In this document: piece after piece, positions 1 to 8,239 of the stretch
How the letters are laid out: each line of letters begins with the position of its first letter
How positions within the stretch are numbered: position 1 is the first letter of the stretch
Source of the DNA: Sorangium cellulosum
GTDB taxonomy: Bacteria > Myxococcota_A > Polyangia > Polyangiales > Polyangiaceae
Direction of reading: 5' to 3'
Length of the DNA stretch: 64,000 nt
Assembly (NCBI RefSeq): GCF_002950945.1
Contig: NZ_CP012673.1
Coordinates: 1,054,001 to 1,118,000, forward strand
Notes under the pieces: generated by a model
What the model was told of the DNA's origin: nothing
The model's database searches: none
Seen by the model: only the letters and a program-made list of their open reading frames with translations
Position numbers and translations under genes: made by a program

Positions 1-2
1 AC

Positions 3-77
3 GATATGCCGCGGCCCAACGCGATCATCACCTTGTTTCCGCTGCTGGGGCTGGGGGCCGCGCCGCTGCCTGCCTGA
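3..77 (+). CDS. 3' end of an unidentified gene (partial)
   Basis: The frame entering from the left edge reads about 24 residues ending in a hydrophobic, Leu/Ala/Pro-rich tail before TGA at 75-77. It would suit the end of a membrane or exported protein. An ATG at position 6 lies in frame, so a tiny ORF is possible, but a truncated larger gene is more likely. No family can be assigned from so little sequence. Confidence 0.4.
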   Translation, partial: DMPRPNAIITLFPLLGLGAAPLPA

Positions 78-202
78 GGAGGCGTGCGTCGCCGTCGCGC
101 GCGGGGCGCGTGACGTGGCGTGTCTGCGTCACGAGGGGGGCGTTGGCGTGAGATAACGGGTCGGCTCGCGGGGCGGGCTGGGGAGGTGATGCCCAGCCGA
201 AC

Positions 203-460
203 GCGCCGGCGGGTGGGTCCGCGCTCGCCGACGTGGCGCGGGTGGGCGCTGGCCATCCGCCAAGACCGGGACGAGGGGGCTTGCGCCGGGGACACCGCCC
301 GGCATGTCTCCCTTCGGGCCTTGATGACTGAGACGTTATGGTGCGCGCCACACGAGGCGCGCCTGGGGCGTGTCGCCTCCTTTGGGCTTATGGCACCTCG
401 GTCGGTGCTCGACGCGCCCACCCGCGCCACGTCGGCGAGCGCGGACCCACCCGCCGGCGC
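203..460. repeat. Long inverted repeat with 47-nt perfect arms
   Basis: Bases 203-249 and 414-460 are perfect reverse complements over 47 nt. As a result both strands can encode the same peptide. The 164-nt spacer holds a central 7-bp hairpin (343-349 with 356-362). The element fills the space between the unidentified upstream gene and the convergent end of gluQ. It may act as a bidirectional terminator or cruciform, or be a non-autonomous repeat. The rest of 78-527 contains no gene I can support. Confidence 0.85.
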
Positions 461-527
461 TCGCGTTGGACATCGGAAGAAGGGGAGGACGGCGGTCAAC
501 ACGCCGGCCGGGCAGCGCGGACAATCC

Positions 528-1451
528 TTACGGCACCGGGGTCAACTGGAGCGCGCCGTCGCGCCAGCGCACGACGCGGTCGGCCGTCGCCACACGCGAC
601 CAGGTGAAGTCGCGGAGCAGCTCCGCTGGCGTGCACGGCTCCGGACGGTCCAGCAGGCCAACACAGCAGGCGAGCGCGCCGCAGAGCTCGGGCGCGGCAC
701 GGAGGAGACCCGCAGCACGCGCCGCGCCGTGTGTCTTCGCGAGCTTGCCGCCGCGCTCCTCCAGGAGGAGCAGGTGGTGCCGGTAGACGGGAGACGGGAG
801 GCCAAGCAGCGCCTGAAGCGCGGACTGGGTGGCCGTGCTCGGCGCGATGTCGCGCCCGCGGACCACACGCGTGACCCCCGACGCGCCGTCGTCGACCACC
901 ACCGCGAGCTGGTACGAGAACGCTCCGTCGCGCCGGCGGACCACCGGGTCGCCCATCGCGAGCGCAGGATCCTGCGAGAGATCGAGCCCGCCCTCGTCCA
1001 CAGGACGGAACACGCCGTCAGGGAGACGCGCCCGGATCGGCTCCACACTCGCGCGCCAGCCGCCCGGCGGCAACTCGCGGGCGCGCTCGCGGTTGTCGTA
1101 CGCGAAGCCGCCGTCCGGCGCGCGCCGGCCCGCCGCGCGCACCTCCTCGCGCGTGGCGGAGCTGGGGTAGAGAGCGCCGCGCGCCTCCAGCAGGTCCATC
1201 GCCGCCTCGTGGTGGGAACGCAACGTGTGCTGCTCGACGCGCTCGTCGAAATCCAGGCCCAGCCAGGCGAGATCCTCGGCGATGGAGCGCGCGAGCTCGG
1301 GACGAGAGCGGTCAGGATCGAGATCCTCCAGCCGGAGGATGAGCCGCGCGCCGCGCGACCGCGCGTCGAGCCAGGAGAGCAGCGCCGCGGCGAGCGTGCC
1401 GAGGTGAGCGGCCCCGGTCGTCGACGGGGCGAAACGGCAGACGTCGCTCAT
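528..1451 (-). CDS. gluQ: Glutamyl-Q tRNA(Asp) synthetase
   Basis: Predicted to activate glutamate and attach it to the queuosine base at the wobble position of tRNA-Asp. The 307 residues fit the catalytic-core-only GluQ-RS family, which lacks the anticodon-binding domain of full GluRS. The nucleotide-binding HIGH-type motif is [13 protein letters not shown] at residues 7-19 and the KMSKS-type loop is KLAKT at about 236-240. The zinc-binding cysteines common in E. coli-type GluQ-RS are absent: the matching segment reads [12 protein letters not shown] at 1451 has a GAGGAG ribosome binding site. It lies 77 bp downstream of gltX on the same strand and is probably cotranscribed. Confidence 0.88.
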   Translation of the reverse strand: MSDVCRFAPSTTGAAHLGTLAAALLSWLDARSRGARLILRLEDLDPDRSRPELARSIAEDLAWLGLDFDERVEQHTLRSHHEAAMDLLEARGALYPSSATREEVRAAGRRAPDGGFAYDNRERARELPPGGWRASVEPIRARLPDGVFRPVDEGGLDLSQDPALAMGDPVVRRRDGAFSYQLAVVVDDGASGVTRVVRGRDIAPSTATQSALQALLGLPSPVYRHHLLLLEERGGKLAKTHGAARAAGLLRAAPELCGALACCVGLLDRPEPCTPAELLRDFTWSRVATADRVVRWRDGALQLTPVP

Positions 1452-1466
1452 CGATCTCCTCGCCGC

Positions 1467-1514
1467 CGCGGGCCGGGCGCCGCCCGTGGGCGGGCGCCGC
1501 CGCGGGCCGCGCGC
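1467..1514. other. GC-rich imperfect palindrome between gltX and gluQ
   Basis: The gap between the two synthetase genes is almost pure G/C and contains an imperfect hairpin (GGGCGCCGCCC against GGGCGGGCGCC, one bulged base) flanked by two copies of GCCGCGGGCC. It could attenuate transcription into gluQ. There is no U-tract. Confidence 0.35.
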
Positions 1515-1528
1515 CCGTCACCGGCCGA

Positions 1529-3334
1529 TCAGAGGAAGCGGGCGATGCGCGCCCGCACGCGCGGCTCGCCCATCACCGCCATGACCTCGGCGAGATCGGG
1601 GCTGTTGCGCGTCCCGCAGATCGCGACCCGGAGCGCCATCGAGACGTCGCCGACATGGCCCTTGAAAGCGTCCGGAGAGGCCTTGTACTGCTTCACCTCG
1701 CCGGCATAACCCGAGGCCACCGCGATCTGACGGATCTTCTCGAACCAGGCCTCCTTCGAGTCCGCAGGATCGAAGACCTCGAGCATCTGGCGGAGCAGCG
1801 GCTCGCGCTCGGCCTCGGGGACGTTCTCGGGGAAATCGAACGCGTCCACGCGGGCGTAGAGCTCGTCGTAGAAGAAGAAGAGCTGGTCGCGCAGGTCCTG
1901 CCACGTGACGATGCGCTTGTTCGACTTCTTGCCGCCGCGCTCGATGCCGAGCGCGCGCTTCGTGTACTCCGGATCCCGCTCCATCAGCGCGGCGAGCTCC
2001 TTGTCGTACGCCCTCGCCCACGCGAGGCCCTGGGCATAGACGTCCTCGGCGCTCATCCGGCTCACGACCTGCTGACTCACGCTCTTCAGCTTGACGAGAT
2101 CGCTCAGGGCGCCGCCGGGGGCGAGCTTGTTCAGCTTGAGGGGGAACGCGGTGTACGGCTTGTCGAGGTTCGCCTTGCGCCAGTCCTCGAACGCGGAGTT
2201 GGCGATGTTGAGCAGGTACTCGATGGTGGCCGCCTCGGGGACGCCGATCTCCCGATAATAATCGATGTTCGCCTCGGGGTCCTTGCGCTTGCTCAGCTTG
2301 CGCCGCGCGTCGGACACCTTCGTCTCGCCCGTCTCGGGGTCGGCCTCCTCCACGCGATCGAGCTTCTGGATCGGCGGGACGTGGGCGTACTCGACCGGCT
2401 TGAAGCCGAGCGCGCGGAAGAGCTGCAGGTGGAGCGGCATCGACGAGATCCACTCGTCGCCGCGGATGACGTGCGTCGTCCGCATCAGGTGATCGTCGAC
2501 GGCGTGGGCGAAGTGGTAGGTCGGGATGCCGTCCGACTTGAGGAGGATGGTGTCGAGGTCGTTGACGGGCATCGAGATGACGCCCTTCACGCCGTCCTTC
2601 CACTCGACCCGGCCGGAGACGTCGTCCGGGGCGCGCAGCCGGAGCACGAACGGGGTGCCGGCGGCGAGCGCCTCCTTCACCCGGTCGAGCGGCGCGTCGC
2701 GCCACTTCGCCCACCGGCCATGGTAGCCGGGCTTCACCGTGAGCGCCATCTGCTCCTGCCGGATCGCGTCGAGCTCCTCGACGGTGCAGAAGCAGGGGTA
2801 GGCGAAGCCGCAACGGATGAGGTCGATCGCGTAGTCGCGGTAGATCGCGACCCGCTCCGTCTGGACGTAGGGGCCGTAGCTGCCCTGCTGCACGAACGCG
2901 CCGCCGGGCTGCCCGGCGGCCTCGCCCCCCGCCGCGGACGGGGCGCGGAGCACGCCCTCCTGGGGGGAGAGATCGAAGCGTGCGAGCGAGTCGACGATGG
3001 TGTCGAGCGCGCCGGGGATGGCGCGCTTCACGTCGGTGTCCTCGAGGCGGAGGAAGAAGACGCCCTCGCTCTGGGCCGAGAGCCGCTTGTTGATGAGCGA
3101 CACGAAGATGCCGCCGATGTGCATGAACCCGGTGGGGCTCGGCGCGTAGCGGGTGACCATCGCGCCCTTGGGCAGCGCGCGCCGTGGATAAAGCGCCTCG
3201 TACTCCTCCGGCCGCTTGGCCGAAGCGGCGGCGTCGCCGAACAGGAGCCGCACGAGCTCGTCCCGGTCCTCCCCCGGGCCCGGCTCGCGGACGGTGACGG
3301 GCAGCGTCGTCTCGTTCAAGGCCTGTCTCTGCAT
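1529..3334 (-). CDS. gltX: Glutamyl-tRNA synthetase, long variant
   Basis: Class I aminoacyl-tRNA synthetase charging tRNA-Glu. It shows YAPSPTGFMHIGG (residues 63-75) as the HIGH region and RRKLSKRKDPEA (about 344-355) as the KMSKS loop, with a C-terminal anticodon-binding region. At 601 residues it is longer than the usual bacterial 470-510. It has about 50 extra N-terminal residues and an insertion with cysteines (AYPCFCT), and it resembles from memory a longer GluRS form seen in clostridia. I chose the ATG at 3334 (MQRQALNE). An in-frame ATG at 3388 would add 18 poorly conserved residues. It is upstream of gluQ on the same strand. Confidence 0.93.
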   Translation of the reverse strand: MQRQALNETTLPVTVREPGPGEDRDELVRLLFGDAAASAKRPEEYEALYPRRALPKGAMVTRYAPSPTGFMHIGGIFVSLINKRLSAQSEGVFFLRLEDTDVKRAIPGALDTIVDSLARFDLSPQEGVLRAPSAAGGEAAGQPGGAFVQQGSYGPYVQTERVAIYRDYAIDLIRCGFAYPCFCTVEELDAIRQEQMALTVKPGYHGRWAKWRDAPLDRVKEALAAGTPFVLRLRAPDDVSGRVEWKDGVKGVISMPVNDLDTILLKSDGIPTYHFAHAVDDHLMRTTHVIRGDEWISSMPLHLQLFRALGFKPVEYAHVPPIQKLDRVEEADPETGETKVSDARRKLSKRKDPEANIDYYREIGVPEAATIEYLLNIANSAFEDWRKANLDKPYTAFPLKLNKLAPGGALSDLVKLKSVSQQVVSRMSAEDVYAQGLAWARAYDKELAALMERDPEYTKRALGIERGGKKSNKRIVTWQDLRDQLFFFYDELYARVDAFDFPENVPEAEREPLLRQMLEVFDPADSKEAWFEKIRQIAVASGYAGEVKQYKASPDAFKGHVGDVSMALRVAICGTRNSPDLAEVMAVMGEPRVRARIARFL

Positions 3335-3690
3335 GCGGCGCGTCGCTCCTGGGCTGGTCTGAGGCGGGCGCAGCCATTGCACGCCCACCGGGGCTTGTCA
3401 ATCGGCCGGGCGCGGCCGCGGCGACTCGACACGAACCCGCGACGGCGGCGGACGGCGCGCGGCGTCTGGGCGTGCGTCCCGCCCGGGCGGCGCGCCGCGG
3501 CGCGACTCGGCTGCCCTCGCACCGAGCAGCCAATAGTCACCATCGTGCCGCCAGCGTGCGACCAGGGACGTCCCGCGTCGACTCTGACGGAAATCCGGGG
3601 CTCTGGTAACTGATCTAACTGCATGGGCAGCTGCTGCCGACGCTGAGCCATGCTCGGGGCGCGCTGTCCCGCTCCGTCCTGATGGCTTCC
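3335..3690. other. Divergent intergenic region upstream of gltX
   Basis: This stretch separates gltX (minus) from a lipoprotein gene (plus). It is less GC-rich near 3590-3720. I see no convincing ORF, repeat or RNA gene. It must carry the gltX promoter, but I cannot identify one with confidence. Confidence 0.5.
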
Positions 3691-3720
3691 TTGGACCACT
3701 TCCGCGAGAGCAGATAGAAT
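3691..3720 (+). promoter_or_regulatory. Sigma-70-like promoter, start codon 6 nt after -10
   Basis: TTGGAC (3691-3696) and TAGAAT (3715-3720) are separated by 18 bp. The ATG at 3727 begins 6 nt after the -10 box and no Shine-Dalgarno sequence fits between. The predicted transcript would therefore start at or next to the start codon. Confidence 0.5.
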
Positions 3721-3726
3721 GCATGA

Positions 3727-4425
3727 ATGCGAACGCCCGGCCGGCTGCTCCTGCTCCCCACGCTCTGTTTGACGCTCCTCGCCTGCGCCACGGGGACCGA
3801 CGACTTGTTACCTGGCTACGAGGAACAGGCCGGCGGAGGCGGCGGTGGAGGCGAAGGCGGAGGCGGCGGTGCGGACCAGTCCGCCAGCTCGAGCTCGAGC
3901 TCGAGCTCAAGCTCGAGTTCGAGCTCCACTGGAACCGGCGGAGAGGGGGAGGGCGAGGGCGGCGACGGCGGCGGCGGCGAGGGCGGTGGAGGAGGGAGCC
4001 CTGTCTGCGACTACGGTGCGCCGACGACGTGCACAGGGGCAGAGTCGCTCAGCGCCATTTCTGGTGATTATGGATCGAGCGCTGTGACCAGGACCGGAAG
4101 TACGTCCAGATGGTTCAAGATCGATATCACGGATCACGAGAACTCGACTTACGAGATAAGCTACACCGCCAGCCTCACTTCGCCGCCCGGGATGGACTTC
4201 GATCTTTTTGTTTACACCGGCGATCGCTCAGCGCCGGACTGTCTGGCGTCGGGTGTGAAGGGAACTGGCTCGCCGGAGTCGGTCACGGATGTGTGGTCCG
4301 ACTTCCCCGCCTTGGAGACGAATCGCTGGCTCAGCATCGAGGTCCGCTACGTGTCGGGCACCGCATGCGGCAGCGACGCCACCTGGACTCTGACGATCAT
4401 CGGCAACACGGCGGGGAACCCTTGA
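3727..4425 (+). CDS. Lipoprotein with Gly/Ser-rich linker
   Basis: A 232-residue secreted lipoprotein of unknown function. The signal peptide ends in a lipobox (LLAC, Cys about 20). Residues about 36-90 are low complexity: a poly-Gly/Glu run, an uninterrupted run of about 14 serines, then another Gly/Glu run. The C-terminal 140 residues form a compact domain with two cysteine pairs and motifs such as WFKIDITD and DFDLFVY that resemble pre-peptidase C-terminal or beta-sandwich domains. The linker probably holds this domain away from the outer membrane. The serine run is encoded by a GAGCTC/CTCGAG-type repeat (about 3888-3928) that is self-complementary and prone to slippage. It converges with the next lipoprotein gene. 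Confidence 0.72.
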   Translation: MRTPGRLLLLPTLCLTLLACATGTDDLLPGYEEQAGGGGGGGEGGGGGADQSASSSSSSSSSSSSSSTGTGGEGEGEGGDGGGGEGGGGGSPVCDYGAPTTCTGAESLSAISGDYGSSAVTRTGSTSRWFKIDITDHENSTYEISYTASLTSPPGMDFDLFVYTGDRSAPDCLASGVKGTGSPESVTDVWSDFPALETNRWLSIEVRYVSGTACGSDATWTLTIIGNTAGNP

Positions 4426-4466
4426 GCCAGCCCACGTGACGACACAGTACGCGATAGGCTCGGTGC

Positions 4467-6146
4467 TCAGGGCGACAGCCGCGCCATCACCACGCTGCGG
4501 CTATCCATCCTCAGCGGAGGGGCCATCAGGTCGAGCGCGCCGTCGCTCATGCCCGCAACGACGACTTCGCGCGTCTCCGCAAGAATGGCCGCGGACGTCA
4601 CTCCCTGCGACACCGCGGCGCTGCCGTATCGGTGACTCCACCGGTGCGTTCCCGAAGCATCGAACTTCGCGATGAACCAGTCGGTCTCGTCGGCGGTCAG
4701 CTCCCCGCCGCCAAAATCCACCTTCCCGCGGAAGGCGCCAGCGACGACGACCTCACCCTCGCTGTCGAGCGCGACGCCCTGTAATGGCACATTCCAGCTC
4801 TGGTCGTTCGCGTCCCCGATTTGCTTCGACCAGGAGTGTGCGCCGGTCGCTGACAGCCGGAGGACAAATATGTCGACATCATCCACGCCGGTCGTCTCGC
4901 GCGTGACGTCGACGCTGCCTGTGCCCCGGAACGTGACACGCCCGGAGAAGAGGCCGAGGATACCAGCATTGCCCGCAGGATCGACGTCGACGCCGCTGAC
5001 ATCGACCGTGCTGTCTTCGCGATAACCGAATACTGTATTCCATAGCAGCATCCCCTCCGCGTCGTACTGAGCCACCCAGCCGGATGTTCCCATGCTGCGG
5101 GAATCATGGACGTAGTCTGTGCCGAAGTCGACCGAGTTCATAAAGATGCCGGCGGCCACCACACGGCCCATCGCATCAACCCCGACACCCTTTCCGAGTT
5201 GATAGCCCGGGGTACGGCCCGCACGGTCCCCGATCCGGATACTGTAGACATGGCCGCCGTCCTCACCACGCAACCGGACCAGAAAGCCGTCCCCGTCCGA
5301 TATCCCGGCAGTCTCGAGCGTCGGACCGCCGAAGCTCACCATCCCTCTGAAAAGCCCGGTGAGCACCGGATCGCCGTTTTGCGCCATGGCGATGTCGAGC
5401 GCGTCGGCTTCCCGCGTTTCAGGGCCGCCGAACTGCTTGCTCCACACATGCCCACCGTTTGCGCGGAGCTTGGCGATCAGAAGGTCGCTGTCTCCGCTGG
5501 ACGGGAGATCCTCGCCGCCGAGGTTCACGGTGCCCGTGTAGCTGGTAGCGAACAGCACATTGCTCTCAGCGTCCACCGCGACCACAGGCCAGATGTCCCC
5601 GCTGATCGGCAGGCCGTGGCTGTACACATGGTTGCCCTCACCGTCGAACACTGCGAGGAAGGCGCCGCCGCTCGGGTGCTCCGGGAGGACCGTCGTCGCA
5701 TCCGTGCCGAAGTTGCTCGCGCCGAGGTAGATGCCCGCCACGGCGATACGATCCCCCTTCGGGCTGACCGCGACCGACGTTGCCCATTGCTCGGATCCCG
5801 CCTCGAACACCCTGGCCCAGACGACGTCGCTGCAGCCCACGCCGTCGCAGTCCTCATCGCCCCTCCGGTCGCAGTCCTCCTCCTCGGGGAGGACCTGCCC
5901 CTCGCAGCCACCCCACCTGCCATCCTGGTCGCAGGTCTGCTTGCCGGGCGCGCAGAGGCCGATGCCTTCGGTCTCGCTTTCGCCCTCGTAACACGCCCGT
6001 ACGTCTCCCGCCTCGCAAGGCGTCGTACCGCCGGCGCCGGGGGCCGCGGCGTCGGTGAAGTCGTCGAGGCCGAGCAGCGCGCCGCACCCGGAGATGAGCA
6101 GCGCGGTGAAGGCGAGGGAGGCGAGGGGATGACGTGAGAGACGCAC
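4467..6146 (-). CDS. SBBP-type beta-propeller lipoprotein
   Basis: A 559-residue putative outer-membrane lipoprotein. Translation from GTG at 6146 gives a signal peptide ending in a lipobox (LISGC). An N-terminal Cys-rich segment with CDRRGDEDCDGVGC resembles the MopE-like motif common in myxobacterial exported proteins. Residues about 120-550 are repeats of about 50-60 residues with motifs such as GEVVVAGAFRGKVDFGG and DWFIAKFDASGTHRWSHRYG, typical of the SBBP beta-propeller family. Function is unknown; binding or adhesion is inferred. An upstream in-frame ATG (6314) would add a 56-residue Arg-rich stretch made of repeats and is rejected. Confidence 0.8.
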   Translation of the reverse strand: MRLSRHPLASLAFTALLISGCGALLGLDDFTDAAAPGAGGTTPCEAGDVRACYEGESETEGIGLCAPGKQTCDQDGRWGGCEGQVLPEEEDCDRRGDEDCDGVGCSDVVWARVFEAGSEQWATSVAVSPKGDRIAVAGIYLGASNFGTDATTVLPEHPSGGAFLAVFDGEGNHVYSHGLPISGDIWPVVAVDAESNVLFATSYTGTVNLGGEDLPSSGDSDLLIAKLRANGGHVWSKQFGGPETREADALDIAMAQNGDPVLTGLFRGMVSFGGPTLETAGISDGDGFLVRLRGEDGGHVYSIRIGDRAGRTPGYQLGKGVGVDAMGRVVAAGIFMNSVDFGTDYVHDSRSMGTSGWVAQYDAEGMLLWNTVFGYREDSTVDVSGVDVDPAGNAGILGLFSGRVTFRGTGSVDVTRETTGVDDVDIFVLRLSATGAHSWSKQIGDANDQSWNVPLQGVALDSEGEVVVAGAFRGKVDFGGGELTADETDWFIAKFDASGTHRWSHRYGSAAVSQGVTSAAILAETREVVVAGMSDGALDLMAPPLRMDSRSVVMARLSP

Positions 6147-6227
6147 GCCGGAAAAGTAGCCGAATTCGCGTGCGCCAGGATAGAGGGAGGCAGCGGCCGT
6201 GCGTCGGGCACCGCGCGCGGCGCCGTC

Positions 6228-6281
6228 GCGGCGTCGTCGGCGGCCGCGGCGTCGTCGGCCGCCGCGGCGTCGTCGGCGGCC
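6228..6281. repeat. 18-bp tandem repeat, 3 copies
   Basis: Three consecutive copies of GCGGCGTCGTCGGCSGCC lie at 6228-6245, 6246-6263 and 6264-6281, directly upstream of the beta-propeller lipoprotein gene and beyond the end of the adjacent hsp20 gene. Confidence 0.85.
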
Positions 6282-6315
6282 GCGGGCGCGGTGCCCCGAG
6301 CCTGCGTGGTCCACG

Positions 6316-6696
6316 TCAGGCCGCGCTGATCGGGATCTGACGGGGCTTGAGCGAGGCGCTCTTCGGGAGGTGGATCCGAAGGACGCCGGCCTGGAGCTCG
6401 GCGGAGATCTTCTCCGCGTCGATGCCCTGCGGGACCACGAAGCTGCGGCGGTAGTCCGGCAGGCTCTCCGCGCCGTGCTCGCGCTCGGCCGCCTCGGCGC
6501 GCCGGCCCTCGAAGGTGAGCTCGCCCTTCTCCAGGCGAATGGCCAGCTGGTCCTGCGTCACGCCCGGGAGATCCGCCACGACCAGGAGCTCCTCGGCGTT
6601 CTCGTAGATGTCGACCGCCGGGGGCACGGCAGGGCGCTGCTGGATCTTCTCAGGGCTGCTCTCGTCACGGTTCGTCAGGTTGCGATCGGTGCTCAT
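6316..6696 (-). CDS. Small heat-shock protein (Hsp20/alpha-crystallin)
   Basis: A 126-residue holdase chaperone that would bind unfolding proteins without ATP. The alpha-crystallin domain spans about 25-120 (AVDIYENAEELLVVADLPGV through GVLRIHLPKS) and ends in the IXI-type tail PISAA. ATG 6696 is preceded by AAGGAG at good spacing; the longer frame to 6780 overlaps the upstream gene and lacks conservation. It follows a second hsp20 gene by about 80 bp on the same strand, so the two are probably cotranscribed. Its acidic Glu-rich edge strands differ from the neighbour, which suggests separate partners or hetero-oligomers. Confidence 0.9.
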   Translation of the reverse strand: MSTDRNLTNRDESSPEKIQQRPAVPPAVDIYENAEELLVVADLPGVTQDQLAIRLEKGELTFEGRRAEAAEREHGAESLPDYRRSFVVPQGIDAEKISAELQAGVLRIHLPKSASLKPRQIPISAA

Positions 6697-6776
6697 GTGG
6701 GTTGCTCCTTCCTCGATACATGCCTGTCCGCGTCTCGCGGAACCTCGTTGCTCTCCTCCGATGGCGCGCTCCCTCA

Positions 6777-7241
6777 TCACCGCGCAGTGACCGAGATCTG
6801 CCTCGGCTGCGCCTCGGCCGCCTTGTTCAGCGTCAGCGTCAGCACGCCGTTCTTGAGGACCGCCGAGGTCCTCTCGGGATCGACCTTGCTCGGCAGCGTG
6901 AAGCTCCGGCTGAAACGCACCGCGCCCCGCTCCTTGCGGTGGACGAGATAACCCTCCGGCGCATCCGACTTGCGCTCGCCGCTCAGGGTCAGCACGTCCT
7001 GGTTCAGCGAGATCTGCACCTCCTTCTCCGTCAGGCCCGGCAGCTCGGCCTTGACCACAAGCGCCTTGCCCGTGTCGAAGAGGTGGATGCGCGGGCCCGG
7101 CGTGTACCGGGGCGCCTGGTCGAACTCGCCGCGGAGCGACGCCCGGGGCGCATCGTAGTCCTCGAACAGCCGATCCATGCGCCGGCGCAGCTCATCCATG
7201 ACGGCGAACGTGCGATCGAAATCCGTGTAACGGTTGTACAT
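6777..7241 (-). CDS. Small heat-shock protein (Hsp20/alpha-crystallin)
   Basis: A 154-residue paralogue of the downstream gene. The N-terminal arm contains RRRMDRLFEDYD, a common Hsp20 feature. The alpha-crystallin domain (about 50-150) includes KALVVKAELPGLTEKEV, the arginine-rich RFSRSFTLPSKVDP and GVLTLTLNK, and ends with QISVTAR. ATG 7241 has a strong GGAGG 8 nt upstream. It is the first gene of the pair. I found no sigma-32 or CIRCE-like element upstream, so heat control is unproven. Confidence 0.9.
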   Translation of the reverse strand: MYNRYTDFDRTFAVMDELRRRMDRLFEDYDAPRASLRGEFDQAPRYTPGPRIHLFDTGKALVVKAELPGLTEKEVQISLNQDVLTLSGERKSDAPEGYLVHRKERGAVRFSRSFTLPSKVDPERTSAVLKNGVLTLTLNKAAEAQPRQISVTAR

Positions 7242-7538
7242 GACGACTCCTCCGTGACCCCCGCGCGCGGCGCGCGCCGGGGGCATCACCCGCGGCGCCG
7301 TCACCCTGCTCGCGACGGCCGGTTTGTTGTAGGGTTACGGGACCTTGGCTCCAGGAGCCGGTCTCTTCGCACCGCCCAATCTTCGCACGGCGCCCGGGGT
7401 GTCAAGAGCAGGACCAGGACGCCTTCCCCGGAGAACGCCGGCAGGAAAGCCTGGTAAGAAAGACGTCGCGAACCCGCCGCGGACCCCGCCGAGCAACCCC
7501 CGCGGACCCCGCCGAGCTTCCCCGCAGAACGACCGAGC
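7242..7538. other. Divergent intergenic region, hsp20 pair / redoxin-like gene
   Basis: About 300 bp with no supported ORF. It holds the unseen hsp20 promoter on the minus strand and a short palindrome GGCTCCAGGAGCC near 7349-7361. Confidence 0.45.
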
Positions 7539-7577
7539 TGAACATTCCTTGAACAGACAGTATGAAAATGTTACAAA
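7539..7577 (+). promoter_or_regulatory. Promoter with 11-bp-phased CarH-like half-sites
   Basis: TTGAAC (7549-7554) and TACAAA (7572-7577) are 17 bp apart, and the in-frame ATG at 7586 follows the -10 by 8 nt. Two perfect TnnACA half-sites (TGAACA at 7539 and 7550) are exactly 11 bp apart, followed by two degenerate positions in the same phase (7561, 7572). TnnACA in 11-bp direct repeats is the CarH operator pattern as I recall it, and the carH-like gene lies next door. The evidence is weaker than at crtD/crtE. Confidence 0.4.
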
Positions 7578-7585
7578 CTATGGAC

Positions 7586-8161
7586 ATGCAGAACCGTGCG
7601 CCCGTCTCCCGCCGCTCCTGGCGCGCCCGCCTCCTCTCCGTCACCTCGGCCGCAGCGCTGTCCGTCGCGCTCGTGTCGGGCGCCGCGCTCGCGCTGCCTT
7701 CCGAGGGCGACCGGGCGCCGAACGCGCGCGTCGAGGACGCCGACGGCCGCGAGCTCCAGCTCAAGGCGCTGCGGGGCAAGCCGGTCCTCATCGTCTACGA
7801 GGACAAGGACTCGGCGATGCAGAACAAGCCGCTCAAGGACGCCCTGGGGAAGCTCGCGAAGGGCGGCAACTACCGGCGCGCCATCGCGCTCGCGGCCATC
7901 GCCGACGTGAGCTCGTACGATTTCTGGCCGGTGAAAGGGTTCGTGAAGGACGCCATCCGCGAGGAGTCGAGGAAGTTCGGCACGACCATCTACTGCGACT
8001 GGGACGGCACCTTCCGCTCGACCTACCGGCTCCGCCGCGGCGTCAGCAACGTCATCCTCGTCGACAAGGACGGTCGCGTGCTCTTCGCGGCCGAAGGCGC
8101 GCTCAAGACCGAGGCGCAGCAGCGGCTCCTCGACCTGCTCCGCAAGCAGGTCGACGGCTGA
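7586..8161 (+). CDS. Exported YtfJ-like redoxin-fold protein
   Basis: A 191-residue secreted protein: a signal peptide (residues about 1-35, twin Arg followed by an Ala/Leu core ending ALA) and a thioredoxin-like domain starting at EGDRAPNARVEDADGREL. The CXXC active site of thioredoxins is missing; the equivalent loop reads YEDKDSAMQNK. This fits the YtfJ_HI0045 family rather than a thiol oxidoreductase. Three in-frame ATGs exist (7562, 7580, 7586). I prefer 7586 because the apparent -10 box ends at 7577. It converges with the photoreceptor gene, so light or B12 control is an inference from the upstream half-sites. Confidence 0.68.
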   Translation: MQNRAPVSRRSWRARLLSVTSAAALSVALVSGAALALPSEGDRAPNARVEDADGRELQLKALRGKPVLIVYEDKDSAMQNKPLKDALGKLAKGGNYRRAIALAAIADVSSYDFWPVKGFVKDAIREESRKFGTTIYCDWDGTFRSTYRLRRGVSNVILVDKDGRVLFAAEGALKTEAQQRLLDLLRKQVDG

Positions 8162-8174
8162 GGCCGCGAGGGCT

Positions 8175-8230
8175 CCGGCGGACGCCCGCACCGGCGCACG
8201 GGCCGCCGCGCCCGCGCGGTCGTCCGCCGG
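8175..8230. terminator. Palindrome between convergent genes
   Basis: CCGGCGGACG (8175-8184) pairs with CGTCCGCCGG (8221-8230) across a GC-rich 36-nt interval that can fold further. It fills the 78-bp gap between two convergent genes, as expected for a bidirectional terminator, although no U-tract is present. Confidence 0.5.
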
Positions 8231-8239
8231 CGCGCCGGC

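Noticed and set aside
120-1709. Plus-strand ORF of 529 codons across the gluQ region
   Set aside because: It is antisense to gluQ and part of gltX, is Arg/Ala/His-rich with no conserved domain, and is a by-product of high GC third positions.
6147-6314. 56-residue N-terminal extension of the beta-propeller lipoprotein
   Set aside because: It is encoded by 18-bp GC repeats as an Arg-rich stretch and would bury the signal peptide; GTG 6146 gives a proper lipoprotein signal.
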